DNA of 64,000 nt from Hybos culiciformis. Its lineage: Eukaryota; Arthropoda; Insecta; Diptera; Hybotidae. The stretch lies in NCBI GenBank assembly GCA_964007475.1, contig OZ023273.1:82843712-82907711 (forward strand). Reading direction: 5' to 3'. The notes beneath the pieces were generated by a model that was given only the letters and a program-made list of their open reading frames with translations, was not told the DNA's origin and did not search any database. The first letter of the stretch is position 1. Every line of letters starts with the position of its first letter. A program made the position numbers and the translations under genes. Below are positions 10,210-21,575 of this stretch, in pieces.

Positions 10210-13200
10210 TTACTGCCCATTGAATTCCGAGAGTTTTTGAAAGATAATTAATGTCAAAATTTTTTGTTGAATTAAGATTAATGGTTTTATGATTTTCGGG
10301 AATATTTGAAAGAAACTCTGGTCTATTAGAAATCCATTGCGTAATTCGAATCCTCCTGAACGAAGCATGCTAATTAACTCTGACGTACAAGTTGCAAAGT
10401 CGTTCTCAGAGTAACTTCCTACAAGGCAATCGTCTACGTACGTCGAGTTTCTAAGAATTTCAGCGGCTTTAGGGAACTTAATCTCCTCATCATTAGCTAA
10501 TTGTAAAAGCGTCCTAATAGCTAAAAAGGGAGACGGCTTAAGTCCAAATACTAATCTGTCTAATTTAAAATCTTGAATAAAATCTGATTTATTGAAACGA
10601 TAAAGAAATCTTTGAAATTCTGTGTGCTTGGGAGAAATAAAAATTTGTCTGAACATTTTTTCTATATCTGATGTTGCTGCTATGGGAAATCTTCTCCAAT
10701 TTATTAAAATCGAACTTAAATCTTGTTGAAGAGCAGGACCTGCATATAGGCAATCGTTTAGACTAATTTGATTTGTCGATTTAGCTGAACCATCGAAGAC
10801 TACTCTCACTTTAGTAGTTAAACTAGATTCTTTAAGTACGCAATGGTGAGGTAAATAGAAACTAGACATAACCTTTTGAAAGTTTTCTACATTTGAACAA
10901 TGACTAATGTGACCAAGATCAATATATTCCTTGATTACTTGATCGTATTCATACTTAATTTTTGGATTTTTGTCGAATTTTCTTTCTAAAGATAAAAAGC
11001 GAGATAAAGCTAAATTTCTAGATTTCCCTAATTCAAGGTTTTCATGGAAATTTTTATTAAATGGTAGCTCGACCATGTATGCTCCATTTGGAAGTCTAGA
11101 ATGAGTATTTCTAAAATGAATTTCACAAAGATCTTCTTCTGGAGATGAAATTTTCTCGTCATTTATTTCCTCTAATTCCCAGAACTTTTTAAGATCTAAA
11201 TCGAGGGAAGCTTCTGTGCAAAAAGAGGTAACATAGCAATGATTTGTGATTTCGGATGGATTCTTACCCAGAACCACCCAGCCAAAAATTGTTTTTATTG
11301 CTGCGGCAGTGTTATTTTTGTTTTTAATTAATCCTTCTAAAATAATTGATGGATATAGATCGGATCCTAGGATCATATCGATTCCTTTTGGAGTTTCATA
11401 ATCTGGGTCAGCCCACTCTAGGTTTTTGATTTCAGGAAATAGTGGTGATGTGGGTTTTTGAGAAGGTAAAAATTGAGTAAGTTTTTTTAATATCAAGAAG
11501 TCAGCAATAATTGGTTTATAATTTGGAAATTTAGGCAACAAAGTTATTTTAGATTTTTTATCACATGAAGTGTTAGATCCCCCAATCCCTGAAATGGTTG
11601 CAGAAATTTTTGAAGTTTTTATGCCGAAGGATTTGACAATTTTTTCAGTAATAAGGGAAATTTCTGAACCGGGATCGATTAAGGCTCTAACCTGAAAATA
11701 TTTATTTTGAATTTTGATTTTTATTATAGCGGTTGCTAAAATAGTGTTAATCTTTGAAGTAGAACAATTAGTTGAAAATTGTTTATTTGCATGTGGAGTT
11801 GAAGTATTAGCATACGAATTTGTTGATGTGTTGTGAGAAGTGGACTGTATGTTAGTCGGAATTATGCTTGAATTTGGTTGAAATGAATAATTTGTTGGTT
11901 GGTTTGGTTGAAAGTTTGTATTTGTTTGAGTCTGTGTCTTAGATGTGGGATTGCATTTTGAGTTGGATTGAATCGAATTATTCGTTTGAGGTTGCGAATT
12001 ATCAAGATGTAGCAAAGTATGATGCTTTTTATTGCATATTCTGCATTTTTTAGATTTTGGACAGTTTTTGGTTGTATGATTTCCAAAGCAGTTACAACAT
12101 AATTTATTGAATTGAATGGTAGATATTCTAGATGGTATGTCTAAATTTAAAAACTTTTGGCATTTAATAACAAGATGAGAATTTTCTTTGCAAATTACGC
12201 ATTTTTGTTGTTGAGAACTATAAGATTGAGCTTTTCTTTGGGATCCGGTTGATACTGAGCTGTGTACCTCGTCTATTGCTTCAAGGGTCCGAAATCTTTC
12301 AGAAAGAAAGTCCAGAAGCTCTTCCCATTTTGGAATGTCGGAGTGGGATTCGAGCGACTGCTCCCAGAGCTTTAAGCTTTCCCTAGGCAACGATTGACAT
12401 ACCAAGTAGATCAACAAAGGATCCCAATCTTGGCAATTAATTTTCTCATTCTTGATGGCTGTTATAATTTCAATTATGGTATCATGAAGCGTTCTTATAT
12501 TTCGAGCGTTATCTTGTTTTGGGGGACCTAGCGAAAAAAGTCTTTTCAGTTGCGTGTTAAGCAAAATTCTTGGATTTTCATAACGATTTTTTAAAGCATT
12601 CCATGCTGGTTCATAATTAGCGTCTGTTAGTGAATAATTACTAATTAAATGAGCAGCTTGGCCTTCCAACTTAGATTTTAAATAATGAAATTTATTGATT
12701 GGTTTTAGAGATGAATTATCATGCACTAAAGCACAATAAATGTCTCGAAAAGATACCCAATCTAAGTATTCACCGGAAAATTTTGGAATTTCAATAGCTG
12801 GAAGCTTCAGAATATTAGAAGAAATATTTTTATCTTCAGCCTTTTTGCCTTCATTTAGATTTTGATCACATTCTCTTCGTTTTTGTTCTAATAAACCGCT
12901 TATTTTACAATATTGTTGCATTATGTAATTATATTTTGTTTCATAAGTTTCTATTTCTTCCGTAGAATGATCAAAATCTAAACGCCAAAGGTTATCATAA
13001 GCCTTATCAATTCTTAAAAAGGCTGTATCGGAAATTTTTATTTTTGCTTCGATATCTCCTAACATAAGAGCTTCCCCCTCGGTAAAATCACTTAACGTAA
13101 TTTTAGTCGTTTCGAATTTATCGCAGTATCTTATAAAATCCTTTATGGCTTGCTGTTGTAAGGTTTTAGCTTCGCTTTTTTCGCTTGGAGGCATGTTTTT

Positions 13201-13272
13201 AATTTTAAATATAAAATTTGTAATGAAAATAAAAGTTTTTAATTTGGAATCAGAAGTTGTATCTGTTATCAA
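10210..13272 (-). CDS. gag-pol: BEL/Pao gag-protease-reverse transcriptase, frame-broken at the 3' end
   Basis: A 1,020-residue frame. Translation may start at M27 (about 13194), which has a better context. Residues 155-330 form the gag DUF1759-like region (LPAIEIPKFSGEYLDWVSF). Three zinc knuckles follow: C358-x2-C-x4-H-x4-C, C392-x2-C-x3-H-x4-C and a CCHH-like one at 410-422. After an Asn/Thr/Gln-rich linker, the protease carries ALIDPGSE at 530-537. Reverse transcriptase blocks include RVVFDGSA (823-830), SDIEKMFRQ (868-876), LVFGLKPSPF (907-916) and the catalytic YVDD at 945-948. From about residue 979 the translation no longer resembles the family and stops at 10210, because one base appears to be lost near 10340-10345 in an A-run (minus strand). 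The break is inside the reverse transcriptase, not at a gag-pol junction, so I read it as mutation or sequencing error rather than programmed frameshifting. Confidence 0.9.
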   Translation of the reverse strand: MITDTTSDSKLKTFIFITNFIFKIKNMPPSEKSEAKTLQQQAIKDFIRYCDKFETTKITLSDFTEGEALMLGDIEAKIKISDTAFLRIDKAYDNLWRLDFDHSTEEIETYETKYNYIMQQYCKISGLLEQKRRECDQNLNEGKKAEDKNISSNILKLPAIEIPKFSGEYLDWVSFRDIYCALVHDNSSLKPINKFHYLKSKLEGQAAHLISNYSLTDANYEPAWNALKNRYENPRILLNTQLKRLFSLGPPKQDNARNIRTLHDTIIEIITAIKNEKINCQDWDPLLIYLVCQSLPRESLKLWEQSLESHSDIPKWEELLDFLSERFRTLEAIDEVHSSVSTGSQRKAQSYSSQQQKCVICKENSHLVIKCQKFLNLDIPSRISTIQFNKLCCNCFGNHTTKNCPKSKKCRICNKKHHTLLHLDNSQPQTNNSIQSNSKCNPTSKTQTQTNTNFQPNQPTNYSFQPNSSIIPTNIQSTSHNTSTNSYANTSTPHANKQFSTNCSTSKINTILATAIIKIKIQNKYFQVRALIDPGSEISLITEKIVKSFGIKTSKISATISGIGGSNTSCDKKSKITLLPKFPNYKPIIADFLILKKLTQFLPSQKPTSPLFPEIKNLEWADPDYETPKGIDMILGSDLYPSIILEGLIKNKNNTAAAIKTIFGWVVLGKNPSEITNHCYVTSFCTEASLDLDLKKFWELEEINDEKISSPEEDLCEIHFRNTHSRLPNGAYMVELPFNKNFHENLELGKSRNLALSRFLSLERKFDKNPKIKYEYDQVIKEYIDLGHISHCSNVENFQKVMSSFYLPHHCVLKESSLTTKVRVVFDGSAKSTNQISLNDCLYAGPALQQDLSSILINWRRFPIAATSDIEKMFRQIFISPKHTEFQRFLYRFNKSDFIQDFKLDRLVFGLKPSPFLAIRTLLQLANDEEIKFPKAAEILRNSTYVDDCLVGSYSENDFATCTSELISMLRSGGFELRNGFLIDQSFFQIFPKIIKPLILIQQKILTLIIFQKLSEFNGQ

Positions 13273-13374
13273 AGAATATCTAAGTTAAATGTAAAACTTG
13301 ATTAAAAGAATTGTTCTAAAAGGCAAAGAATGATAAAGTATTCGGGCCACAAATAAGTTATGAACGAGTTGGTT

Positions 13375-14042
13375 AAATTTTTCCTTTCCGAATGGTATAG
13401 GTAAAAATTCAAATGAAAAATTTCAAACAAATTATGTTTGAAACGGAAAAATTTCTCCTTTCCGGACGGTAAAGGTAGAAATGTCAAAAAAAATTGATTT
13501 GTTTTGAGTAAGTAAAACTATTTACTTTATGTTACAATGAAAATTTTTTCCTTCCCGGATGGTGTAGGAAAAAAATTCAAATGAAAAAAATTTCAAACAA
13601 ATTATGTTTGAAACGGAAAAATTTCTCCTTTCCGGATGGTAAAGGTAGAAGTAACAACTGTTTTTGTTTGTTTTGAATAAGTAAAACGATTTACTTTATG
13701 TTACAATGAAGATTTTTTCCTTCCCGGATGGTGTAGGTAAAAAATTCAAATGAAAAAATTTCAAACAAATTATGTTTGAAACGGAAAAATTTCTCCTTTC
13801 CGGATGGTAAAGGTAGAAGTAACAAATGTTTTTGTTTGTTTTGAGTAAGTAAAACGATTTACTTTATGTTGTAATAAAAAAATTTTTTCTTCCCTGACGG
13901 TATAGAAAAAAAATTTTTATTGTAAAAAAATTTCAATTAATGATGTATTGAAACTGGTAATTTTTCCTTCCCGGTTGGTATAGGTAAAAATTTTTAATGA
14001 AAGAAAAAAATTTTTCTCCTTTCCGGATGGCAAAGGTAGAAA
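13375..14042 (-). repeat. ~169-bp tandem repeat in the BEL leader
   Basis: Two half-units alternate: one around CTTCCCGGATGGTGTAGG and one around CTCCTTTCCGGATGGTAAAGG. Equivalent points at 13451, 13621 and 13789 give a period of 168-170 bp. About three good full units are followed by more diverged half-units to 14042. It lies between the 5' LTR and gag, so it is untranslated leader that would be present in the genomic RNA. Confidence 0.85.
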
Positions 14043-14977
14043 ATTTTAATTTTTAATTTAATTTTTTTTATTCTAAAGTTTGCGATACGTAAATTTTCTT
14101 GTAATTTTGCTTCATTAAATTAAAAAAAAATTCCTTTCAAGAAATCAATCATAAAATTTTTTTTTTAAATTTGTTTTAAAATACAAGTTGTAAAAATTTA
14201 AAATTTTTTCTTCATGAATTTTTTTTTTTGTAGAAAATTTTACAAAATAATTCGGTCTTAACAGGGTTAAGACTAACAATGGGTTAAATGTATTTCGAAT
14301 TATTGTGAATGTTTCAATTTTAAATGCGACTGCTTGCTTGCTTAACAATTATAAGCAGTGATCATTATAAGCAGTGATCATTCATGTTTACAGCGGTTTT
14401 AATTAAATTTCCTCCAATATAATGCAGAGTAAAAAAAAAGTGTATGAAATAAAAAAATTTTTTCTTTTCAGATTTATATTTGTTATTTTAATATTTTATT
14501 TTTATTTTATTTTTTTATTTTACAATTATATTTTTTTCTGAATTTAATTTTTGAATAAATTCTATAAAAAAAATATAATTGTTCAACACAAAAAATGATT
14601 TTTTAATTGTTTTAAATTTTAGCTAGGGGAAAAATTAGTCGCGCCGCCGGCTGTCGCTAATTAAATTGAATTAATAAAATCTCTTTTTCAATCAATTTAA
14701 CCTTTATCTTAATTTAATTTAAAAAGAACTTTTAAGTTAAATTAAAAATTAAAAATATTTTATTTTTTATATAAATATATTTAAGTAAATTTTTAAGTAA
14801 GTTTCTACGTACCTACAAAATTTTATGCACAAGATTTTTTTTGATGTACTCACTCCACACTTTTTTTTTTTTTCTCTTCAAAAATTCTTTATTAAAATAA
14901 TATCAACTTCTATAATTTTTATTTTAAAAAATTTTTTAAATTGTATTGAAAAAAAATAAAGAAAATTTTAACTTAAA
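14043..14977 (-). other. Remainder of the BEL 5' leader
   Basis: AT-rich leader. It contains a perfect 16-bp tandem duplication at 14351-14382 (unit ATAAGCAGTGATCATT) and an isolated GC-rich patch near 14638-14656 (GTCGCGCCGCCGGCTGTCGC). No open frame of note. Confidence 0.6.
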
Positions 14978-14989
14978 CTCGAAGGACCA
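14978..14989 (-). promoter_or_regulatory. Primer-binding site, tRNA-Tyr type
   Basis: Immediately next to the 5' LTR, the minus strand reads TGGTCCTTCGAG. This is complementary to a tRNA 3' end of CTCGAAGGA plus CCA, which is the conserved acceptor end of eukaryotic tRNA-Tyr(GUA). Twelve bases match with no spacer. That minus-strand DNA synthesis is primed by tRNA-Tyr is an inference. Confidence 0.8.
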
Positions 14990-15299
14990 TGAACCAAATT
15001 CAAAGACTTATTTATTCAGACTGATTTTATTATATATTATTTTTATATATAATTCATAATTTTATAAGTGATATTAATTAACAGTATAATTCAGTATAAT
15101 TCAATTATTCATGATTTTGTCTATATCAATTTATTGATGTATATGATTGCCTTTGATTTATATACTTTTCCCCTACAATCTTAACATTGTTTGTAGTTGA
15201 AAATTGGCATAGTACATTGCGTTGATATTTTATTCAAAGTTGAGGTGTTTGCATCTTAAATAATAATTTGTGTTGAAGTTGTAATATAAACCTTCAACA
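14990..15299 (-). repeat. 5' LTR of the BEL/Pao element
   Basis: The partner of 6903-7212 and promoter-bearing for the element. A TATA-like box on the minus strand is at 15158-15165. The outer flank reads CCTTGG, sharing CCTT with the other side. Confidence 0.95.
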
Positions 15300-17138
15300 C
15301 CTTGGATACCGAAGCCGCAGCATAATTAATTTAATGGGATGCCCAGACTGTAGTAATTCTTGAAATAGGTTTACGCTTCGGGACCATTTTCAGATTATCT
15401 TCAGCTCCTCATCTTCTGTTGGATTTCAGTTTTAACTATACTCTTTGTATTTTCCAAGAACATTTCGACACCTCACAAGCCTCAATGAAATTTAAAACAA
15501 AATTCAATCTTATCTACTTCAATTTAGCCGCTATTACAAATTTAATAAAATAAGAAAAATTTCTTAAATGATTAAGTAACTATGAAGAGTACTCAGTTCT
15601 TTCAAATTTTCTTCAACATTAATCTGTTTAAGAGCAAAGTGCCAATGATTTTTTATTTATTTATTTTTTTATTTTGGTTTGTAACGGGTCCCTTGCATAA
15701 TTAATTATTCCATTCATTTTGTATTATGTGAATTATGCAATTATTTTTTTTTTTTTTTTATATAAAATTAAAATTAAAAATACAGTCACCTACCTTACTA
15801 TTTTAGCAATACAAAAAAAAACAACAAAAAAAAATGGCAAAAAATAAAAAACACAAAAACAAATGATCAGGTTGGTGAATAAATAATAAAAAATAAAATA
15901 TATATAAAATTCTTTTTTTTATTTTTTTTTTATTTATTTTAAACATTAATTTTTATTCTTAGCAGTTTTTTAAATATATATATATACAATTCACATATAT
16001 ATAATATATTTCCAATTTTTAATTGATTTTATACCAATAATGGTATAAAGCAAAGTTCTCTCTTTCCCTCTGGTATCCACCAAATCAATTTTGTTGTTAG
16101 CATTTTAAGACAAATTAACAAATCTGCAGATATGATAAATAGAATTGCAGTTATGGGTGGTCCAAAATATAAACAACAAAAAAATAAATAAATAAAAATA
16201 AAACAAATGTTAAAAAAAAGAAAAATAAAGATAAATTTATAAGGAAAATAAAATTAAAATAGATCGATGTATGCAAATTTAATATATTGGAATAATTAAA
16301 AATGGAAATGAGATTATGCAGAAAAAAAAATGAAAATAAAAAAAAAACAAATAAATAAATCTATTTTGCGATTATTGTAAAAATAATAAAAAAAAAAAAA
16401 TTCTATCTGTAATTTTATATTTCGGTTCCACCGAGCTATAAATATGGTTCAAAAAAGCTGTGTGTACTCATTTTATTTAAAGTTGTGAATTTATTTTTTT
16501 TTTCCTTCTTCTTCTCTGTCAAATAATTTCAATTCNNNNNNNNNNNNNNNNNNNNNNNNNNNNNNNNNNNNNNNNNNNNNNNNNNNNNNNNNNNNNNNNN
16601 NNNNNNNNNNNNNNNNNNNNNNNNNNNNNNNNNNNNNNNNNNNNNNNNNNNNNNNNNNNNNNNNNNNNNNNNNNNNNNNNNNNNNNNNNNNNNNNNNNNN
16701 NNNNNNNNNNNNNNNNNNNNNNNNNNNNNNNNNNNTATAAAAAAACACATTAAAAATTATAATATAAATTTTAATAAAAGGTGTGCGCGCGTACATATTT
16801 TGATTAAAATAAATCAAGTTAATAGTTTATAGAAAATAAGACAAGTGGCGCTTATTTAGAGATCCGTTTAACTATATTGAGATATATATAGTATCAGAAT
16901 AAGTCGCAAATTTTTTTTTTCTTCAGTTTCGAGGTAAAAATAAATTGTCTTTTAATTAGATTATAACAAAAACGACTGATTCAAATTATGAAAGTTTTGT
17001 TATTCCGTATAAAATAGGCACTTGCAGTTGTGCACAGAATAAGGAATAAAATGGTGTCCCGTCTGAAGCGTACCAGAAGTCTGTCAAATGCTTGCAGTAG
17101 ACACAAAATGCAAAATCTGAATATGTTGCTATACGTAT
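15300..17138. other. AT-rich intergenic DNA with assembly gap
   Basis: The first 200 bp (15300-15500) are less AT-rich and may continue an old sequence interrupted by the BEL element, but no protein family is certain. The remainder consists of A/T runs and short TA repeats. A run of 200 Ns occupies 16536-16735, and apparent reading frames across it are meaningless. Confidence 0.6.
16536..16735. other. Assembly gap (200 N)
   Basis: Exactly 200 undetermined bases, a round number that suggests a placeholder or scaffold join, so the true distance may differ. Confidence 0.99.
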
Positions 17139-17577
17139 ACACTGAGATAAAAAAGTCATAAAATCAAGTAATAAAAATACTTAAAATCAAGACGGTTTTA
17201 CTCAAATCAATGCCTTTTATATTAAAATTTAGTCCAGTTTTTTTAAAAAAGACAAAATTTTATTTTTAATTTATAATTTTTTTTAATTTTTTTTTTTTAT
17301 TTATTTAATTTTTTTTGTTTATTCCTAATTTCTTTTTTTATTTCTCTTAGCCCTCTTCGAGGTTCGAACCTCGGTCTTTAGCATTCCACTACCACTCTAC
17401 CATAGTAATAAAATTATTCAAATATTTTATTCAAGAATTTTTGGAACAACATTAATTCTCTAAGTACTAAAAACTATGCTGGGCATTAATTTTACGATTT
17501 TAGAGCAATTTGTACTTGAAATGGTACCGAAAGAACATAAATATTGGTTTTAAAAAAATATTTGCTGTTTTTTTCTG
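17139..17577 (-). mobile_element. tRNA-like MITE, diverged copy
   Basis: Starts after TA with CACTGAGATAAAAA, similar to the ends of the copies at 26712-27265 and 36516-37776. It contains, on the minus strand, a B-box-like GGTTCGAACC (17361-17370) and CGAAGAGGGC text shared with those copies. The far end near 17570 (TTTTTTTCTG before TA) is only a loose match, so the right boundary is uncertain. Confidence 0.45.
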
Positions 17578-19204
17578 TATAAAAATACTAAAACTTGATT
17601 AAATGCCAAAAGTGCTAAAATTTAGTACGCCGTTTATGGCTCAATGGCCGTTGTCCGAGGATGTAGAAACAGTGATCGTGTGCTTAAAACCGGAACCTAA
17701 TAGTAGAGCCAAGCATTTCCAATTCATTTCTTTATTTCGGACCAATTTAATTTTTATCATATCATTTATCGCGAATACTACAAATTAAAAACTATTCAAA
17801 TAACTTATTTAAAACACTTTTTAGCAAATAAATTAGATTTTTCTTAAAACTTAATTTATGGATATCATCAACATAGTGAAAGCACATTAGGTTGGTGTGC
17901 GCATAATATTATTATATATATATATATATATATATAAATTATCTTTTCTTTTCTTTTTCATTTTTTCGTATGTAAACCTTTTTTCAAATATTTACAAAGA
18001 AAAAATAAATATACATTTTTTTCTTAATATTTAAAATCCTTTCCTAATAAAACACCTGCACACATAACACTTATAAATAATATCGCCAGAATCAACATAA
18101 TAAAGAATTATGATAAATGTCTTGTAAATATCAAAAAAACAAGATACTAGCCGCTAACTGTCCATGTTAAATGAATTTTTTACACCTTGTTTTAGATTTT
18201 AACAGTCATGATTATAAGCTATCAATTACTATAATGAGAATGAAAAAAAAAAATTATATATACAATATATAAACAAATGTATGTATTATAAATAAAAATT
18301 GGTTTTCAATATTATTTTATAAAATTTTCTGGCACGGTTCTGGCCTTTAAAAACAATGATGATATTTTATATTTCAAAATTAATTTCATTAAAAAAGTAA
18401 AAAAAAAAAATTATAATAAATATTTTTTTAATATGAAATTTTTCTTTTGTTAGACCTTTTAATCTTTAATTTAAAAGTTGTAATTAAGTGATTGGTTTTA
18501 GAATATAATTTAATTTATTAATATTTAATTACGTTTGGTATATTAATATATAACCACAAAAAGATATAGATATACTATTGCCGATATTTACGCCGCCGTT
18601 TGTATAATCGAAACAAAATTTAAGTGTTTCTCAAGAATAATAATAAAAAGTAAACCCATTCACGTCTGATCCTTCTACAACCGCAACTTATCATTTTTTG
18701 AATTGCTAATATAGCTAATTTTTCATTTCTATACTAATTTTAGTTTTTTTTTGCCAATTTTCTTTTCTTCACCTAAAAACATCAGTAAACTACACTAATA
18801 GCGTACTTTTGGACTATAATTTTTTTTATATTATTTTACATTATTATATGGACCATTGAGCTTAGAATTTCATTCAAACTTTTAGCTGCAATAAATAAAT
18901 CAGAAATGATATCTTTTTGGTTGCTATGTAGTTTTTTTGGAAAATTATAAATATAAATCCATGGTCAGTATTCAGATCTTAGATAAATTCAAAACAAGCT
19001 TACTTACTTTTTAACTTAAATTTATTGACTTTGTTATAGATTCCTCTCGAAGAATCAATTGTATGGTTGTTGGTAAGCAAGACACAAGCGTTATAAATTA
19101 TTACCACATGAAAAATACTCATTTTAGATTTAGTTGTGGTGATGTCAATATCACATAAAAAAAATATGTATAAAGAAAATTATAAATCTTGGAATTGAAA
19201 ATAA
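17578..19204. other. AT-rich intergenic DNA
   Basis: Includes a (TA)n microsatellite at about 17911-17936. No gene, RNA fold or bounded element recognised. Confidence 0.6.
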
Positions 19205-19490
19205 TTCTCAGTTCGTCTATAATTCACTAATATTTGTTGATGATGTGAAAATTTTTAAGGACGGTTGCCTACCAGTAATGCTGATTATATTCATTTAAGG
19301 TTAATATGTCTTTTTGTGAGTCATGATACGCAAACTCATGGGTTGTAATTAAACACTGATAAATACAGAGTGGTGTCCTTTCGTAAAAGGGTTCATCTTC
19401 GGTTCTTTACCAAGATTTTAATCATTAAAAAACCCGTACAACATTATTAAATGCTGCGTTATTTTTAATAAAGATTTTAAGTTAGACCAT
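19205..19490 (+). pseudogene. LINE reverse transcriptase fragment (Jockey/CR1-like)
   Basis: In the plus-strand reading the catalytic box appears as LIFVDDVKIFKDG (near 19230-19265). About 50-90 residues later, spaced as in non-LTR reverse transcriptases, comes broken text resembling the N-K-C-x-V-x-S-F segment (LINTEWCPFVKGF). Stops and frame changes are frequent. It is a short decayed piece with no ends visible. Confidence 0.6.
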
Positions 19491-20280
19491 TTTAAGTTAG
19501 ACAAACTCGCTAGGGAAAAGGTTTAGACACAATTCGGGTTACAGGATGCAGCGACAGCTACTAGCGAGAAATATATCGATGGAGTTATTACAATAACAGC
19601 ATCGGAATGTTTTTTTTTATTTTCTCATTTTGAACTGAAATGATCCCTTTAACAAAAAAAAACTTGTCAAGTTTAATGTACCTGAAATTTTCTAAAAAAT
19701 CAAGTTTTATTATTATCAACAGAGACGTCGTTCTTAATTGTCATAACTCTGTAAGAAAAAAAAATATTGAAAAAACTGCACAATGGTAAAATGTTACAGC
19801 TTTACAAACAAAAATCTGATATTAAAAAAAAAAAAATTGGGAATAAAAAACAAAAAAAAAAATAAAATCATATTGTTCGAAAATTTGAAAAGAACACGCA
19901 CCTGGACTTCTTTGTTCTTCGGCTGACTATGTTTCAAAAATAATGAAATAATTTCAAAAACTTATATAAAAAAAATAAGAAAAATTCAAATCTTTAAGAA
20001 TGCACGTATATAACTTAAAAGATTTTCTATATACACTTACTTAGGTCCATTAATCCTGTTTTTAAAGGAATCCCTTTTATTTATTTCTAAATGTTAAATA
20101 TTATGTACATATATAAAAAAAAAATAAAAATTCCTCTATATTTTGCAGTAACAAATAAATTTAGAAGCCTGATGTTTTAATTTTTTTTTTTGTCTTTTAA
20201 TTTTAATTTTTATTTAAAGTTCTAGTTTCTCTCTTGAAAACTATTACTTTTTTATGCAGGATGTAACATTACGTCATACA
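19491..20280. other. AT-rich spacer
   Basis: No recognisable feature apart from a 13-bp duplication (CATTACGTCATA) near 20268-20290. Confidence 0.5.
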
Positions 20281-20475
20281 TTACGTCATATCGAGATCTT
20301 GACTTGATTGAGAAATCCTACCGAACAGATTGTTCACACTAAAAGCTAGAACTCTAGAACCGAAGTCGTTACATTTGGACGCGTATTCGATTTCCGTCCA
20401 ATACGTACGCTTTGTGTCCAGCCGTAGACCTAAATATTTGATCAATATTTGCTTGTCGACGATCTGCAATATTTC
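20281..20475 (-). pseudogene. LINE reverse transcriptase thumb fragment
   Basis: Minus-strand reading DKQILIKYLGLRLDTKRTYW followed by TEIEYASKCN matches the KYLGV-x-LD...H-I segment found after the catalytic domain of non-LTR retrotransposons (R1/I/Jockey group). Only about 60 residues survive. A higher GC content than its neighbours supports a captured coding fragment. Confidence 0.55.
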
Positions 20476-20926
20476 ATATACAGTTTTTAATATTGTGTGC
20501 GCGAAACTTTAATTGAGATTCGCTTTTAATTTATTTAAAAACAATTTCTAGATTTGCCTGAAGTTCATTTTTGAATAATAAAAAGTTAAAAATAATTATT
20601 TATTTCTTAAAATGCGAACAAATAAAAGAAAATTGTAAAATAAAAGTTTTTTGGCAAGTTAAAATCTCGTGGCGCAGGTTTTTCCCAACTCCATTTATTT
20701 TTATTAAATTTTACACCAGGATAACGTTGATTCTTGGAACCTAGCACTCTCTTTTCCTCTTTCGAGTACTGAATATGTGAATATACATGGTTACCATATT
20801 ATAGCCAAAACTAATCCCGAATTTTCACCCTGACACATTTGCTATGTTTATCTAAATTTAACATTTCAACAAAAAATAATTGTTAACAATTGTTAACACA
20901 TTATGTATGCATCGATATTTTTTAAT

Positions 20927-21567
20927 TAGGGCATGCATTACCGGTTTACCGTTTGCTGGTTAATCGTAAATTGTATCTTAAGAGCATTACCGAATTACCG
21001 GTAAATACACTTTTTTTTACCGGTAAAACTTGCAAATAAAATTACATTAGATAATTCGATTCTATAATGTTTTCATTTTTCGAACAATATGCAAATGAAA
21101 AGAAATGGATTATTATCAGGACCATAATAAAAAGGGCAAATACTTAACATCTGTTTAGAATCAACTAAAAACTATTCGGCCGACGAGAGTGGAAGCAGAA
21201 AAAGCTTTTTCGATGGCAGGTCAAATCTGCACCAAATTTCGTTCAAGTCTAGATAATTCCACATTGGACAATATGTGTTTTTACGAAGTTTTTTTAATTC
21301 GCAAGAGAAGATTGAAGAATATGCATAACTTTTATTTTTATATTTTTATTAAATATATTTATTTATATAATAACTATTGAAATTGAATACAAATGAATTA
21401 AATTCTTGATTTGAAATAATTAACCTTTTAATTTAATAGTACGTAAATAAAAAAATGTCTTCAAAAGGATTAAAAATATTTAAAAATTCTGTAATTTACC
21501 GGTTAATCGGTTCCATGAAAACTTTTTACCGAATTATCGGTAATTTCAAAAGTCGGTAAATGCCCTA
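20927..21567 (+). mobile_element. Internally deleted hAT element
   Basis: Ends TAGGGCAT...ATGCCCTA form a short inverted repeat, continued loosely by ATTACCG-type text. Flanks TTTTTAAT (20919-20926) and TTTTGAAT (21568-21575) form an 8-bp duplication with one mismatch, as expected for hAT. Many ACCGGTAA-like motifs in both orientations fill the subterminal 80-100 bp at both ends. At 641 bp it keeps only the 3' end of a transposase. Confidence 0.8.
21189..21311 (+). pseudogene. hAT transposase C-terminal remnant
   Basis: The plus-strand translation runs VEAEKAFSMAGQICTKFRSS then LDNSTLDNMCFYEVF, matching the conserved hAT C-terminal dimerisation segment (EAERxFSxAGxI...R..L...x.L..L.FL). The rest of the transposase is missing, so it cannot be active. 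It lies in the same orientation as the deleted element around it. Confidence 0.8.
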
Positions 21568-21575
21568 TTTTGAAT

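Larger units (their letters stand above)
6903..15299 (-). mobile_element. Full-length BEL/Pao LTR retrotransposon
   Basis: An 8,397-bp element bounded by two 310-bp direct repeats that look identical by eye. Each begins TGAACC and ends CAACA on the plus strand. It is flanked by CCTT on both sides (ACCTT if the final A is shared), a target duplication of the expected size. Internally, on the minus strand, come a tRNA-Tyr-type primer site, a 1.7-kb leader, gag with zinc knuckles, aspartic protease, reverse transcriptase, RNase H, integrase and a C-terminal DUF5641-like domain, then a polypurine tract. Domain order PR-RT-RH-IN with DUF1759/DUF1758-like segments identifies BEL/Pao. No env-like frame is present. 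The identical LTRs suggest recent insertion, although pol is split by one frame break. Confidence 0.95.

Noticed and set aside
10087..10345. Programmed ribosomal frameshift between the two BEL frames
   Set aside because: The break is inside the reverse transcriptase after YVDD, not between gag and pol, and I see no slippery site with a downstream structure.
16491..16817. Minus-strand frames crossing 16536-16735
   Set aside because: They run through the 200-N gap and have no real sequence support.
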